64,000 bases of DNA from Bacillota bacterium (GTDB lineage Bacteria > Bacillota > Clostridia > Lachnospirales > CAG-274). The translations under genes and the position numbers were made by a program. The notes under the pieces are model-generated. The model had not been told where the DNA came from, ran no database searches, and saw only the letters and a list, made by a program, of their open reading frames with translations. The stretch lies in NCBI GenBank assembly GCA_017543265.1, contig JAFYGI010000004.1, positions 1 through 64,000 on the forward strand, read 5' to 3'. Positions 42,936 to 51,569 of this stretch are shown piece by piece. Each line of letters begins with the position of its first letter. Position 1 is the stretch's first letter.

Positions 42936-43478
42936 ATGCGTTCTACAACACCGCGAAGAATAAACCCCGCCAGGGGCAGAAATTCATATACATACATACG
43001 CGGCAGTGCAGCGCCCGCTTATCCTCAGGAGGAGTACATCTACCGTCCCGACGGCCGTCCCGCACGCAAAAAGCCGAAGCCCGTACCGCGTGTTACGGAA
43101 AATTACACACGCTGCAGAGAGGCAATAAATCCCGCGCTTATAAATGTCGTGCTTATGGGTTTTGTAGTTGCGGTCTGTGCATTGTTGGTGCTTGGCGTAA
43201 ACGCAAAGGTAAGTGCCATGAGAAGCGAGATAAAGCAGACGCAGGCGCTTACGCAAAGGACAAATGCGGCCAACGACAGGCTGGAAAATATGCTTTCACA
43301 GGCAGTTGACATGGACGAGGTAAAGCTGATAGCGACAACACGTCTGGGTATGCAGACGGCCGCGCCGCATCAGATGGTGACTATAAACGTAAAAAAGGAC
43401 AGCTATTCGGTACAGTATGAGGATCCGGTGGCGGACTCCAAAAATAAGACGTTTTTAGAAAAGATCGGGTTGAAATAA
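42936..43478 (+). CDS. ftsL: FtsL-like cell-division protein
   Basis: A 180-residue bitopic protein: a basic cytosolic N-terminus of ~65 residues (RPDGRPARKKPKPVPR), one transmembrane helix (LINVVLMGFVVAVCALLVLGV), then an extracellular leucine-zipper-like coiled coil (MRSEIKQTQALTQRTNAANDRLENML). Sequence identity with FtsL is always low, but size, topology and place between rsmH and PBP2 are typical. It recruits divisome proteins and acts with DivIC. Its stop abuts the PBP2 start. Confidence 0.88.
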   Translation: MRSTTPRRINPARGRNSYTYIRGSAAPAYPQEEYIYRPDGRPARKKPKPVPRVTENYTRCREAINPALINVVLMGFVVAVCALLVLGVNAKVSAMRSEIKQTQALTQRTNAANDRLENMLSQAVDMDEVKLIATTRLGMQTAAPHQMVTINVKKDSYSVQYEDPVADSKNKTFLEKIGLK

Positions 43479-45923
43479 ATGGCTAAACAAAAAAAAGATG
43501 GTGTGTCGTCGGGTAATTCCGCCAGCCATGCCAAGATTTATTTTTTGATGATAATATTTATTGCGGCTGTGTTTATCATAGGCATAGGCAGGGTATCATA
43601 TATCAAGCTTGCCCACGGCACGGAGTATGAGGCACAGCTTATAAGCCAGCTGGTAAACGGCGGCAGCGACAAGGCGCTTATGCCGTCGCGCGGCGCGGTG
43701 CTGGACTGCAATCAGCAGCCGCTGGCGCTTTCTTCCACCGTATACACCGTTATACTGGATGTAAGGCTTATGGTCAGCGAGCATAAAGAAAAAACAGCCG
43801 AAAAATACTCGGACGATGAACGTGAAAACGCGGAGTTTAAGTGGAACAACACACTTGAAACGATAAACACCCTGCTCGATATACCTATGGAAACACTTAC
43901 GGGCTATGTTTCCACCGATGCGCAGGGCAAGCCCGCAAAGGACACAAATTATTTTATTCTTGCAAAAAAAGTCCCCTACGAAAAGGGACAGACGATAATC
44001 TCGTTGGGCTATCCGTGGCTCTACTGCGAGGAGGACAATCAGCGTACATACCCGCAGGGTATAATGGCATCGCAGGTGCTTGGCTTTATAAGCGGTGACA
44101 ACGGCGAAAACTCCTGGGGGCTGGAAAGCCAGTACAACAGCGAAATGACGGGTGTAGAGGGCAGAGAGTTCCGCACCATGAACGATGATTCAAATGTTGT
44201 TACCAACAACGCATCGGCCGTGGGCGGCAGCACACTTATAACCACAATAGACTCTACGCTGCAGCAATACGCAAACGAGGCCTGCCGCAACGCTTATGTT
44301 GCGTATGAGCCCGAAAATACAGCCTGTATAATAATGAATCCCAAAACGGGTGCGATACTTGCCATGGCACAGTATCCTACCTTTGACCCCAACAATCCGA
44401 GCAAGCTTCCCGATGAAGTGGAGGCGGGCCTTAAAAAGACATGGGACCGTTACGACGACAAGAAAAAGGCCGAAATAGGCATGGAATTTGACGCATGGAA
44501 AAATTACAAGTCATGGCGTAATTTCTCCATAACAGAAACCTACGAGCCCGGCTCCATCTACAAGCCCATAGTTGCGGCTATGGCGCTGGAGGAGGGTGTG
44601 ATAAGCCCCAACGAGACCTTTAACTGTCCCGGTGTAAAGGTCGTTGCGGATTACGAGGTACACTGCCACAATACCGACGGTCACGGCACCATCACGCTTG
44701 AAGAGGCGCTTGCCGACTCCTGTAATGTTGCCATGATGGAGATAATAACCAAGGTCGGTGCGGAAAGATACTATAAAATGCACAAGGCCTTTGGCTTTGG
44801 CGAAAAAACGGGCATAGACCTGCCGGGTGAGGTCGCTGCGGACTCTCCCGCGTTAAGCTACAGCCTCGACCAGCTGCACAGCGCGGAGCTTGCGACAAGC
44901 TCCTTCGGACAGGGCTTTAACGCTACGGCGCTTCAATCGCTTAATGCGCTTTGCGCGGCAATAAACGGCGGCAACCTTATGCAGCCCTATGTTGTGTCAC
45001 AGATAATAGACCAGAACGGCGGCCTTGTAAGGGAAAACAAGCCTACCATAGTAAGAAAGGTCATCTCCAAGGAGACCTCCGATATAATAAGAAAATACCT
45101 TGAAAGCGTTGTTCAGCCCACAGGTACGGGTAGAAAGGCCGTTATAAACGGTTATGCCGTGGGCGGCAAGACGGGTACGGCCGAGCAGGGCGTGCGCGGC
45201 AGCAACGAATATACATTAAGCTTTATTGCATATCTGCCCGTGGAAAACCCCGATATTATTGCAATGACGGTAATACACAGGCCGCCCGGATATTATGACG
45301 GCTCCGATGTGTCGCCCGTGCCCATGCTCAGGGATGTGCTTGTAAAGATAATAGATTACAAGGGCTATCAGCCAAGCTACGAGGTAACGGCCGATACAAA
45401 TGACGATGTACAGGGTGATATGATCGTTATAGACGATTATACGGGTACAAACCTTGCGGAAACGGTCAAGCTTCTTAACAGCAAAAAAATAAGCTATGAG
45501 CTTATCGGCAACGGCGATACGGTATTCAAGCAAAACCCCGCGGCGGGTACCGCGATAAACAAGGATACCAGCATAATACTCAACATCAACTCCGCAGGCG
45601 GCAGCGAGCTGCTGTCCGTGCCCGATGTTATAGGCCTTGACAGCAACGATGCGGCAAAGACCATAGAGGCGGCGGGCTTCAGCTGCTATGTGGAAAAGCT
45701 GGGCGACAGCGATGTTTCGTCCGACGAGGACTATGACGAGGACTATGACGAGGACGAGGACTACGACGAGGATGAAGAGTCCGAGGACGATGAGGATGAC
45801 GAGGACGAAAAACCGCGCCGCAGCCAAAGAACAGGCACGGGCGAGGGAAAGGTCTATGCACAGGTCCCCGAGGCAAATGTAAAGATATCAAAAAATACAC
45901 CCGTTAAAATTAAGGTTGACTAA
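43479..45923 (+). CDS. Class B PBP (FtsI/SpoVD-like) with PASTA domains and an acidic insert
   Basis: An 814-residue transpeptidase: transmembrane helix (~19-42), dimerisation domain, and active-site motifs SIYK (EPGSIYKPI), SCN (ADSCNVAMM) and KTGTA. Two C-terminal PASTA domains follow (~665 onward: IVIDDYTGTNLAETVKLL; LLSVPDVIGLDSNDAAKTIEAAG). The second is split by ~45 residues that are almost all Asp, Glu and Tyr before its last strand (GKVYAQVPEANVKISKNTPVKIKVD). With PASTA domains it resembles SpoVD or division PBP2x. It ends in a strong terminator. Confidence 0.94.
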   Translation: MAKQKKDGVSSGNSASHAKIYFLMIIFIAAVFIIGIGRVSYIKLAHGTEYEAQLISQLVNGGSDKALMPSRGAVLDCNQQPLALSSTVYTVILDVRLMVSEHKEKTAEKYSDDERENAEFKWNNTLETINTLLDIPMETLTGYVSTDAQGKPAKDTNYFILAKKVPYEKGQTIISLGYPWLYCEEDNQRTYPQGIMASQVLGFISGDNGENSWGLESQYNSEMTGVEGREFRTMNDDSNVVTNNASAVGGSTLITTIDSTLQQYANEACRNAYVAYEPENTACIIMNPKTGAILAMAQYPTFDPNNPSKLPDEVEAGLKKTWDRYDDKKKAEIGMEFDAWKNYKSWRNFSITETYEPGSIYKPIVAAMALEEGVISPNETFNCPGVKVVADYEVHCHNTDGHGTITLEEALADSCNVAMMEIITKVGAERYYKMHKAFGFGEKTGIDLPGEVAADSPALSYSLDQLHSAELATSSFGQGFNATALQSLNALCAAINGGNLMQPYVVSQIIDQNGGLVRENKPTIVRKVISKETSDIIRKYLESVVQPTGTGRKAVINGYAVGGKTGTAEQGVRGSNEYTLSFIAYLPVENPDIIAMTVIHRPPGYYDGSDVSPVPMLRDVLVKIIDYKGYQPSYEVTADTNDDVQGDMIVIDDYTGTNLAETVKLLNSKKISYELIGNGDTVFKQNPAAGTAINKDTSIILNINSAGGSELLSVPDVIGLDSNDAAKTIEAAGFSCYVEKLGDSDVSSDEDYDEDYDEDEDYDEDEESEDDEDDEDEKPRRSQRTGTGEGKVYAQVPEANVKISKNTPVKIKVD

Positions 45924-45927
45924 AAAA

Positions 45928-45960
45928 CGGTGGGGTCAAATCGGCCCCACCGCTTTTTTT
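45928..45960. terminator. Bidirectional terminator between PBP2 and htpG
   Basis: CGGTGGGG...CCCCACCG with T runs on both strands between two convergent genes. Confidence 0.93.
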
Positions 45961-45962
45961 AA

Positions 45963-47861
45963 TTAATTATTTGCCATAATTGAAAGTATCTTATTGCTGC
46001 GGCTTATAAATTCGGTCATTTCCTCATTGGTAAGCGGCCTGTGGCTCATTACCGCAAGGTCGTATATCTGCTTGCAGATAAGCTGCGTATCGTTCTTTTT
46101 ATCTTCCTTATCCTTTAGATCAAGCAGCAGCTTTACAACATTGTTGTTTGAGTTGAGTACAAGCGTTTCGTCGGCGGGCATATTCATACCGCCCATGCCG
46201 TACATTGCGCTCATTTCCTGCATACGGCGGGACTGCTCGCTTAACTCTATCATAGCGGATACTTCGTCTGATTTAAGGCTTTCCACCTTTATTTTAAGGT
46301 TTTCCTTGCCCAGATTATCCTTGAAAAGTGCTTCGAGGTCGGTCTTTTGCGTTTCGTCCGCTTCGCCATCGCCCTTTAGCATTTCGGTAACGGCGCTGTC
46401 TATACGCTCAAAGCGCACGCCCTCGCCGTAGGCCTCCATAAAGGAAACAAAGGGTGTATCAAGCTTGGTGTCAAGGATAACGGCCTCCATGCCCTCGTCC
46501 TTGAACATTTTTATATACTGCGCCTGCTGCTGCGGGTCGCTTACATAAAATACCTTGTTTTCGTGCTTTTCCTTTGCCTTGTCCTTGTATTCGGCAAGGG
46601 TCACATATTCGCCCTCGGTGGTCTTGAACAGCAGGCTTTCCTTTACCTTGTCAAAGAAATCATGCTCGCGCATACAGCCGTATTTGATAAAGGGGCTTAT
46701 GTCGTCCCAGAACTTTGCATACTCGTCGCGGCTCTTTTTGAACAGGCTGTTAAGCTTGTCCGCTACCTTTTTGGTGATGTACTTGCTCATCTTGGTAACA
46801 TAGCCGTCGTTTTGCAGGAAGCTTCGGCTTACGTTAAGCGGCAGGTCGGGGCAGTCGATGGTACCCTTTAACAAAAGCAGGAACTCGGGTATGACTTCTT
46901 TTAAGTTGTCCGCGATAAATACCTGGTTGTTATATAATTTTACCTGACCCTCGATGCTTTCCAGCTCGTGCTTTAATTTGGGGAAGTAGAGTATACCCTT
47001 TAAACGGAAGGGATAGTCCATGTTAAGGTGTATCCAGAACAGAGGCTCGTTAAAGTCAAGAAATACCTTGTGATAGAACTCCTTGTATTCTTCGTCCGTG
47101 CATTCGCTCGGCTTTTTAAGCCACAAGGGGTTGGTGTCGTTTATCGGCTTGGGTGCCTCGGGCTCCTTCTTTTCCTCGCCCTCGTCGATAGGCTCCTCTG
47201 CGGCCTTTTTCTCGGCCTCCTTTATTTCCTCGACATCCTCAAAATATATCTCGATAGGCATAAAGTAGCAGTATTTCTCGATAATTTCCTTTAATTTCCA
47301 CTTGTCAAGAAAATCCTTGCTGTCCTCGTTGATATGCAGGATGACCGTAGTGCCGCGCTCCGTGCGGTCGCTGCCGTCCATCTCGTACTCAATGCCGCCG
47401 TCGCATTTCCAGTGTGCCGCTTCTGCGCCCTCTTTGTAGCTTAAAGAGTCTATCTCGACGGTATCAGCCACCATAAATGCCGAGTAGAAGCCAAGACCGA
47501 AGTGACCGATTATGTCTGCGCCGCCTTCGCCCATCTGCTCCTGATATTTTGTGATAAAATCGTTTGCGCCCGAGAATGCTATCTGTGTGATGTACTCCTT
47601 TATCTCGTCCGCGGTCATACCGATACCGTTATCGGTCACTTCCACGGTCTTGTTCTCCTTGTCAAGGCGCACGGTTATTTTATACTTTACATCGTCTTCG
47701 ACCTTTGCCTCGCCCATGTCAACAAGCTTTTTAAGCTTGCTTACGGCATCACAGCCGTTTGACACCAGCTCGCGCAGAAAAATGTCGCTGTCCGAGTAAA
47801 GCCATTTTTTGATAACCGGTAAAATATTTTCGCTGTTTATGGACAAATTGCCTTTTTCCAT
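45963..47861 (-). CDS. htpG: Hsp90-family chaperone HtpG
   Basis: A 632-residue Hsp90 with the ATP-binding motifs FLRELVSNGCDA, VTDNGIGMT, GHFGLGFYSAFMV and GTTVILHI, a middle domain, and the C-terminal dimerisation region. A charged insert (EEKKEPEAPKP) near residue 240 is longer than in E. coli HtpG. The start is the second ATG (47861), nine bases after AGGAG; the first ATG abuts that site. It is expressed from a consensus promoter with a perfect CIRCE element just upstream. Confidence 0.96.
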   Translation of the reverse strand: MEKGNLSINSENILPVIKKWLYSDSDIFLRELVSNGCDAVSKLKKLVDMGEAKVEDDVKYKITVRLDKENKTVEVTDNGIGMTADEIKEYITQIAFSGANDFITKYQEQMGEGGADIIGHFGLGFYSAFMVADTVEIDSLSYKEGAEAAHWKCDGGIEYEMDGSDRTERGTTVILHINEDSKDFLDKWKLKEIIEKYCYFMPIEIYFEDVEEIKEAEKKAAEEPIDEGEEKKEPEAPKPINDTNPLWLKKPSECTDEEYKEFYHKVFLDFNEPLFWIHLNMDYPFRLKGILYFPKLKHELESIEGQVKLYNNQVFIADNLKEVIPEFLLLLKGTIDCPDLPLNVSRSFLQNDGYVTKMSKYITKKVADKLNSLFKKSRDEYAKFWDDISPFIKYGCMREHDFFDKVKESLLFKTTEGEYVTLAEYKDKAKEKHENKVFYVSDPQQQAQYIKMFKDEGMEAVILDTKLDTPFVSFMEAYGEGVRFERIDSAVTEMLKGDGEADETQKTDLEALFKDNLGKENLKIKVESLKSDEVSAMIELSEQSRRMQEMSAMYGMGGMNMPADETLVLNSNNNVVKLLLDLKDKEDKKNDTQLICKQIYDLAVMSHRPLTNEEMTEFISRSNKILSIMANN

Positions 47862-47905
47862 TATGTTCATCTCCTGAATATTACATTAAATTAACCTACA
47901 ATCTA

Positions 47906-47933
47906 ATTATAGCATAAAAAAACGAATTGTCAA
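47906..47933 (-). promoter_or_regulatory. htpG promoter
   Basis: Minus strand TTGACA (47933-47928), 16-base spacer, TATAAT (47911-47906). Confidence 0.9.
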
Positions 47934-47940
47934 GAAAAAA

Positions 47941-47967
47941 TTAGCACTCACTTATAATGAGTGCTAA
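47941..47967. promoter_or_regulatory. CIRCE element (HrcA operator)
   Basis: TTAGCACTC, nine bases, GAGTGCTAA: an exact CIRCE. It lies 7 bases upstream of the htpG -35 box, so htpG is probably in the HrcA heat-shock regulon. Confidence 0.93.
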
Positions 47968-47974
47968 CAAAAAC

Positions 47975-48337
47975 TTACCTGTATTTTTCTATTGCGGCTT
48001 CAAGTGCTTCGCCCGTTTCGTATATGGCCTTTTTACAGCATTTTTTCAGCTTGCCGCAGCAGGTGGAGCAAAGCCGCTTGTTTACCCCGTCAAGAAAACA
48101 TATCCTTGCCTGCTTCATTTTCACCTCGTCCTTTTTAAAGTAATAGGATAAAAACATCACGCCCGTAACTATCGCGCCGCACATGGCATTTATGCCAAGG
48201 CCGCCCACAAGCCCAAGGCTCATGTCGTATATATCCTGCGGCAATCCTATGCCGTAGACCTCCTCGCAGGCCTTGAAGATACATGACGTGCAGTTTTCGT
48301 CGCTTTTGTAATACTTTGCCGCAATTTCGCCCAGCAT
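47975..48337 (-). CDS. C_GCAxxG_C_C-like putative redox protein
   Basis: A 120-residue protein with eleven cysteines. The middle (LGLVGGLGINAMCGAIVTGVMFLSYYF) resembles the GC(A/G)xxxG segment of the C_GCAxxG_C_C family, and the end has CSTCCGKLKKCC. An N-terminal CTSC is also present. Family members are thought to be redox-active or metal-binding membrane-associated proteins; no function is established. It starts after GGGGGTG. The CIRCE element is immediately downstream, so the gene might share the heat-shock region, but it has its own divergent spacer with spoVA. Confidence 0.65.
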   Translation of the reverse strand: MLGEIAAKYYKSDENCTSCIFKACEEVYGIGLPQDIYDMSLGLVGGLGINAMCGAIVTGVMFLSYYFKKDEVKMKQARICFLDGVNKRLCSTCCGKLKKCCKKAIYETGEALEAAIEKYR

Positions 48338-48362
48338 GGTGTCACCCCCTGTTTTGTTATTT

Positions 48363-48381
48363 GAGACCTGTATGGGGTCTC
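48363..48381. repeat. Inverted repeat between divergent genes
   Basis: GAGACC-TGTATGG-GGTCTC, a perfect 6-base palindrome centred between the redox protein gene (minus) and the spoVA side (plus); a possible operator. Confidence 0.45.
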
Positions 48382-48504
48382 ATTATTTAATGTATTAAAA
48401 ATAAGGCTTTTTTGTGCATTTTTGGTATGTATATATCGTTTTGCGGCGGTAAAGATAAGTACAGGCAAAATTACAAATACCATTATGGAAAAGAGGGGAG
48501 CAGG

Positions 48505-48657
48505 TTGAGAAAAATTTTGGTGATAGCGGCGTTGACGGCGGCACTTGCGGCAGGCTATGCCCTGTACGGCGGGGATGATATACCGCAGGAGATAAGGGAA
48601 AACAGCCTGTTTGTGACAAAGGGGGCCGTGCAGTGGATATATACATTAAGCCCGTAA
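48505..48657 (+). CDS. Small single-span membrane protein ahead of spoVAA
   Basis: A 50-residue ORF from TTG 48505, with GGGGAG just upstream: a basic start, one hydrophobic helix (ILVIAALTAALAAGYALY) and a short tail ending VQWIYTLSP. It overlaps the spoVAA start by 25 bases in another frame. No family recognised. The start codon is uncertain and the frame stays open further upstream to 48412. It could be a spore membrane peptide or a leader that couples translation to spoVAA. Confidence 0.5.
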   Translation: MRKILVIAALTAALAAGYALYGGDDIPQEIRENSLFVTKGAVQWIYTLSP

Positions 48658-49241
48658 AAAAGGCAGCCCTGTCGGGAACGGTGCGCATAGGCGATATTGC
48701 GGATGTATTTGCGCAGGATCAGCTTGCGGGGCGGGTGAAAAACCTTAAACTGACCGAGCTTAAGGAAAACAAAAACCGCCTTGTTTCGGTCATGGATATA
48801 ATAGAAAGGATAAACGCGGCTTTTCCCGGCAGCAGCATTATAAATGTGGGGGAAAGCGACACCGTGATAGAATATGCCGACCCCGACAAAAAGGAAAACC
48901 GCCTTTGGAGCTTTGCAAAGGCCGCGGCGGTGACGGTGATGCTGGCGGCGGGCTCGGCTACGGCGATAATGAGCTTTCACTCCGATGCGCAGATGTCAAA
49001 GGTGTTTGAAAACTACTATTATATTTTTTTCGGGGAACACGCACAAAACCCCGTTATCATACATCTGCCGTATTCCATTGGGCTTGCGGTGGGTATAATA
49101 GTGTTTTTCAACCATTTTGCGGGCAAAAAGCTGACGGGCGACCCGACCCCGATAGAGGTGGAAATGTCGGTGTATGAGGGTGAAGTGACCGATAACCAGA
49201 TAGATACGCTTAACGAGGAGAAAAATAAAAATGGCTCTTAA
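48633..49241 (+). CDS. spoVAA: Stage V sporulation protein AA
   Basis: A 202-residue protein from GTG 48633, seven bases after GGGGG. The N-terminal ~90 residues form a soluble domain (IYIKPVKKAALSGTVRIGDIADVF); two transmembrane segments follow, and a charged tail. SpoVAA belongs to the SpoVA complex that moves calcium-dipicolinate into the forespore and out during germination. The order spoVAA-AB-AC-AD-AE is intact. The stop overlaps spoVAB by 11 bases. Confidence 0.88.
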   Translation: MDIYIKPVKKAALSGTVRIGDIADVFAQDQLAGRVKNLKLTELKENKNRLVSVMDIIERINAAFPGSSIINVGESDTVIEYADPDKKENRLWSFAKAAAVTVMLAAGSATAIMSFHSDAQMSKVFENYYYIFFGEHAQNPVIIHLPYSIGLAVGIIVFFNHFAGKKLTGDPTPIEVEMSVYEGEVTDNQIDTLNEEKNKNGS

Positions 49242-49659
49242 ATACTTTTTGTATATACTTATGGGCTTGGGCGGCGGCATGGTCATATCGGGCGCGGTGT
49301 TTGCCTTTATAGCGATCATAGGCGTGGTACCGCGCATAGCGCAGAAAACAAAAACAAACAGCTATATAATGCTGTATGAGGAGGGTATAATCATAGGCGG
49401 TATTTTCGGGGCAAGCTGTCTTATGGCAAACTGGTATTTGCCGATAGGACGTGCCGCGGTGGCGCTGCTTATGCTGATGGTGGGGATATTTTACGGCTGT
49501 TTGGCGGTATCGCTGGCGGAGGTGCTGGATGTTATGCCTGTGCTGACGCGCCGCGGCGGCCTGAAACGGGGGCTTAAATATTTTATTACGGCTTTGGCTG
49601 CCGGCAAGCTGATAGGCTCGCTGCTGTATTATTTTATCCCCGGTTTTTTTATCGAATAA
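49231..49659 (+). CDS. spoVAB: Stage V sporulation protein AB
   Basis: A 142-residue membrane protein with four hydrophobic segments (YFLYILMGLGGGMVISGAVFAF; IIIGGIFGASCLMANWYL; VALLMLMVGIFYGCLAVSLAEVL; AGKLIGSLLYYFIPGFF). The sequence SLAEVLDVMPVLTRR matches SpoVAB. It is part of the dipicolinate transport complex in the inner spore membrane. It overlaps spoVAA by 11 bases and is followed 16 bases later by spoVAC. Confidence 0.9.
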   Translation: MALKYFLYILMGLGGGMVISGAVFAFIAIIGVVPRIAQKTKTNSYIMLYEEGIIIGGIFGASCLMANWYLPIGRAAVALLMLMVGIFYGCLAVSLAEVLDVMPVLTRRGGLKRGLKYFITALAAGKLIGSLLYYFIPGFFIE

Positions 49660-49675
49660 CAAAGGAGGGTTTTTC

Positions 49676-50110
49676 TTGAACAGTGAAAGCTATGACGAAA
49701 TGGTCAAAAAAGCTTCGCCCGACAGTCCCCTGCTAAAGGACTGCATAAGGGCGTTTGCGGTGGGCGGCCTTATCTGTGCGATAGGGCAGATGCTGACCAA
49801 CTTTGCGCTTAATTACGGTTTTGACGAAAGGTCGGCCGCGACCTTTACGTCCGTTACGCTTATTGTTGTCGCATCCCTGCTTACGGGCATGGGCATCTAC
49901 AGCAAAATAGGCAAGTTTGCGGGCGCAGGCTCAATAGTGCCCATTACGGGCTTTTCCAACAGCGTCACATCGCCCGCTGTGGAGTTTAAAAAAGAGGGCT
50001 ATGTTCTCGGACTGGGCGCAAAGATATTTGTTATTGCGGGTCCCGTTATTTTGTACGGCGTGCTGACATCTATAGTTGTGGGCATGGTGTACTATTTTGC
50101 GGGGAGGTAG
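49676..50110 (+). CDS. spoVAC: Stage V sporulation protein AC
   Basis: A 144-residue membrane protein starting at TTG 49676 with AAAGGAGG nearby. It has the SpoVAC pattern (DCIRAFAVGGLICAIGQML, GAGSIVPITGFSNSVTSPAVEFKKEG). SpoVAC is thought to form the mechanosensitive channel through which dipicolinate leaves the spore. It resembles SpoVAE, encoded two genes on, over its first and middle segments (RAFAVGGLIC, FAGAG). The spoVAD gene starts three bases after the stop. Confidence 0.95.
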   Translation: MNSESYDEMVKKASPDSPLLKDCIRAFAVGGLICAIGQMLTNFALNYGFDERSAATFTSVTLIVVASLLTGMGIYSKIGKFAGAGSIVPITGFSNSVTSPAVEFKKEGYVLGLGAKIFVIAGPVILYGVLTSIVVGMVYYFAGR

Positions 50111-50113
50111 GCT

Positions 50114-51133
50114 ATGGCAAGGCATACAGGCGCAGAAACGGTGGTCTTTTCGTCTCCGGTCTGCATTACGGCTACAGCATCGACCGTAGGCACAAAGGAG
50201 GGCGAGGGTCCGCTCGGGAAGCTCTTTGACAGGGTATTGAAGGACAATATGGCAGGCGAACAGACATGGGAGGCCGCCGAAAGTGTAATGGTAAAGGATA
50301 ATTTCGGTATTTTGTTTGAAAAAAGCGGCGTGCATCCCGATTTTTTGATAGCGGGAGACCTTCAGAACCAGTGCTGCGGCACAAATTACGGTGTACGCGA
50401 TCTTAATATACCGACTTTTGGTGTGTTTGATGCGTGCGCGACCTTCGGCGAGGCGCTTGCGCTGGCTGCGGTCATGACGGACAGCGGTGCGGCGGAGAAT
50501 GTTGCGGCGGGGGTGTCAAGCCATTTTTGCAGCGCCGAAAGACAGTTCCGCTTCCCGCTGGAGCTGGGCAACCAGCGTCCGCCCACATCCACCTATACGG
50601 TAACGGGCGCAGGTGCGGCAATGCTGTCAAAAAACGGCACAGGGCCGTATATTACGGCGTTTACCGCGGGAAAGATAACGGATTACGGCGTAAATGACGC
50701 AAACAACATGGGCGCGGCTATGGCTCCCGCGGCGGCGGAATGTATTTCCATGCATCTCAGGGACACGGGCAGAAATGCCGATTATTACGACCTTATCGCA
50801 ACGGGCGATCTGGGCTGTGTCGGCAGGGAACTGCTTTTGCAGCTGCTTAAAAAGGACGGCACGGATATTGCCGACAACCATATGGACTGCGGTATAGAAA
50901 TATTTGACAAGGCCGCGCAGGATACCCATGCGGGAGGAAGCGGCTGTGCCTGCAGTGCGGCGGTTTTTGCCGCCCTTTTGTACAAGCGTCTTAAAAGGGG
51001 CGAGCTGAACAGACTGCTGCTTGTGCCTACGGGCGCACTTATGAGCCCTACCTCGATACAGGAGGGCGAAAGTATTTTGGGCACGGCCTATGCCGTGGCT
51101 ATAGAAAACGAGGTGATAAAATGGAATATATAA
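50114..51133 (+). CDS. spoVAD: Stage V sporulation protein AD
   Basis: A 339-residue thiolase-fold protein (PVCITATASTVGTKEGEGPLG, GVFDACATFGEALALA, GDLGCVGRELLLQLL, GSGCACSAAVFAALLYK). SpoVAD is the soluble dipicolinate-binding component of the SpoVA complex. Length is normal. Its stop overlaps the start of spoVAE by 13 bases, showing co-translation. Confidence 0.96.
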   Translation: MARHTGAETVVFSSPVCITATASTVGTKEGEGPLGKLFDRVLKDNMAGEQTWEAAESVMVKDNFGILFEKSGVHPDFLIAGDLQNQCCGTNYGVRDLNIPTFGVFDACATFGEALALAAVMTDSGAAENVAAGVSSHFCSAERQFRFPLELGNQRPPTSTYTVTGAGAAMLSKNGTGPYITAFTAGKITDYGVNDANNMGAAMAPAAAECISMHLRDTGRNADYYDLIATGDLGCVGRELLLQLLKKDGTDIADNHMDCGIEIFDKAAQDTHAGGSGCACSAAVFAALLYKRLKRGELNRLLLVPTGALMSPTSIQEGESILGTAYAVAIENEVIKWNI

Positions 51134-51474
51134 GAGCCTTTGCGGTCGGCGGCCTTATCTGTGTACTCGGCCAGATATTGCTTGACAAGACAAAGCTTAC
51201 ATCCGCAAGGATATTGGTGCTGTTTGTCGTTATAGGCTGTATACTGGGCGGACTTGGCTGGTATGACCGACTTATCGACTTTGCGGGCGCGGGTGCCGCC
51301 GTGCCGCTGCCGGGCTTTGGCAACCTGCTTGCAAGGGGCGTTAAGGAGGATATAGATACAATGGGTGCCATGGGCATACTCACGGGCGGCCTTAAAGCGG
51401 GTGCCGCGGGTATAGCCGCCGCGATAGTTTCGGCGTTTTTTATGGCAATGGTATTCAGACCTAAGGAAAAGTAA
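51121..51474 (+). CDS. spoVAE: Stage V sporulation protein AE (SpoVAEB-like)
   Basis: A 117-residue membrane protein with three to four hydrophobic segments (IRAFAVGGLICVLGQILL; ILVLFVVIGCILGGLGWYD; GAAGIAAAIVSAFFMAMVF) and the conserved FAGAGAAVPLPGFGNLLARGVKEDI. It matches the SpoVAE (AEb) membrane subunit. It is the last gene of the spoVA operon and is followed by a strong hairpin terminator. The separate SpoVAEa gene of Bacillus is absent here. Confidence 0.94.
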   Translation: MEYIRAFAVGGLICVLGQILLDKTKLTSARILVLFVVIGCILGGLGWYDRLIDFAGAGAAVPLPGFGNLLARGVKEDIDTMGAMGILTGGLKAGAAGIAAAIVSAFFMAMVFRPKEK

Positions 51475-51480
51475 AACTGC

Positions 51481-51509
51481 GGTCGGGCTGCATGGCAGCC
51501 CGACCCTTT
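51481..51509 (+). terminator. Terminator after the spoVA operon
   Basis: GGTCGGGCTGC-CAT-GGCAGCCCGACC followed by CTTTTG. Confidence 0.93.
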
Positions 51510-51535
51510 TGTGTGCGAAGAAAAGCCGTTCGAGG

Positions 51536-51564
51536 TTGACTTATTTTTTGTAATAGTATAAAAT
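51536..51564 (+). promoter_or_regulatory. Promoter before the structured leader or RNA
   Basis: TTGACT (51536-51541) and a TATAAAAT -10 region (51557-51564). Transcription would begin near 51570, about 265 bases before the yfhO-like gene. Confidence 0.7.
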
Positions 51565-51569
51565 ATATA

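Noticed and set aside
48400..48500. Forespore sigma-factor promoter before the spoVA operon
   Set aside because: GGTATG-like and GATAAGTA-like strings are present, but spacing and -10 do not match the sigF/sigG consensus well enough to claim.
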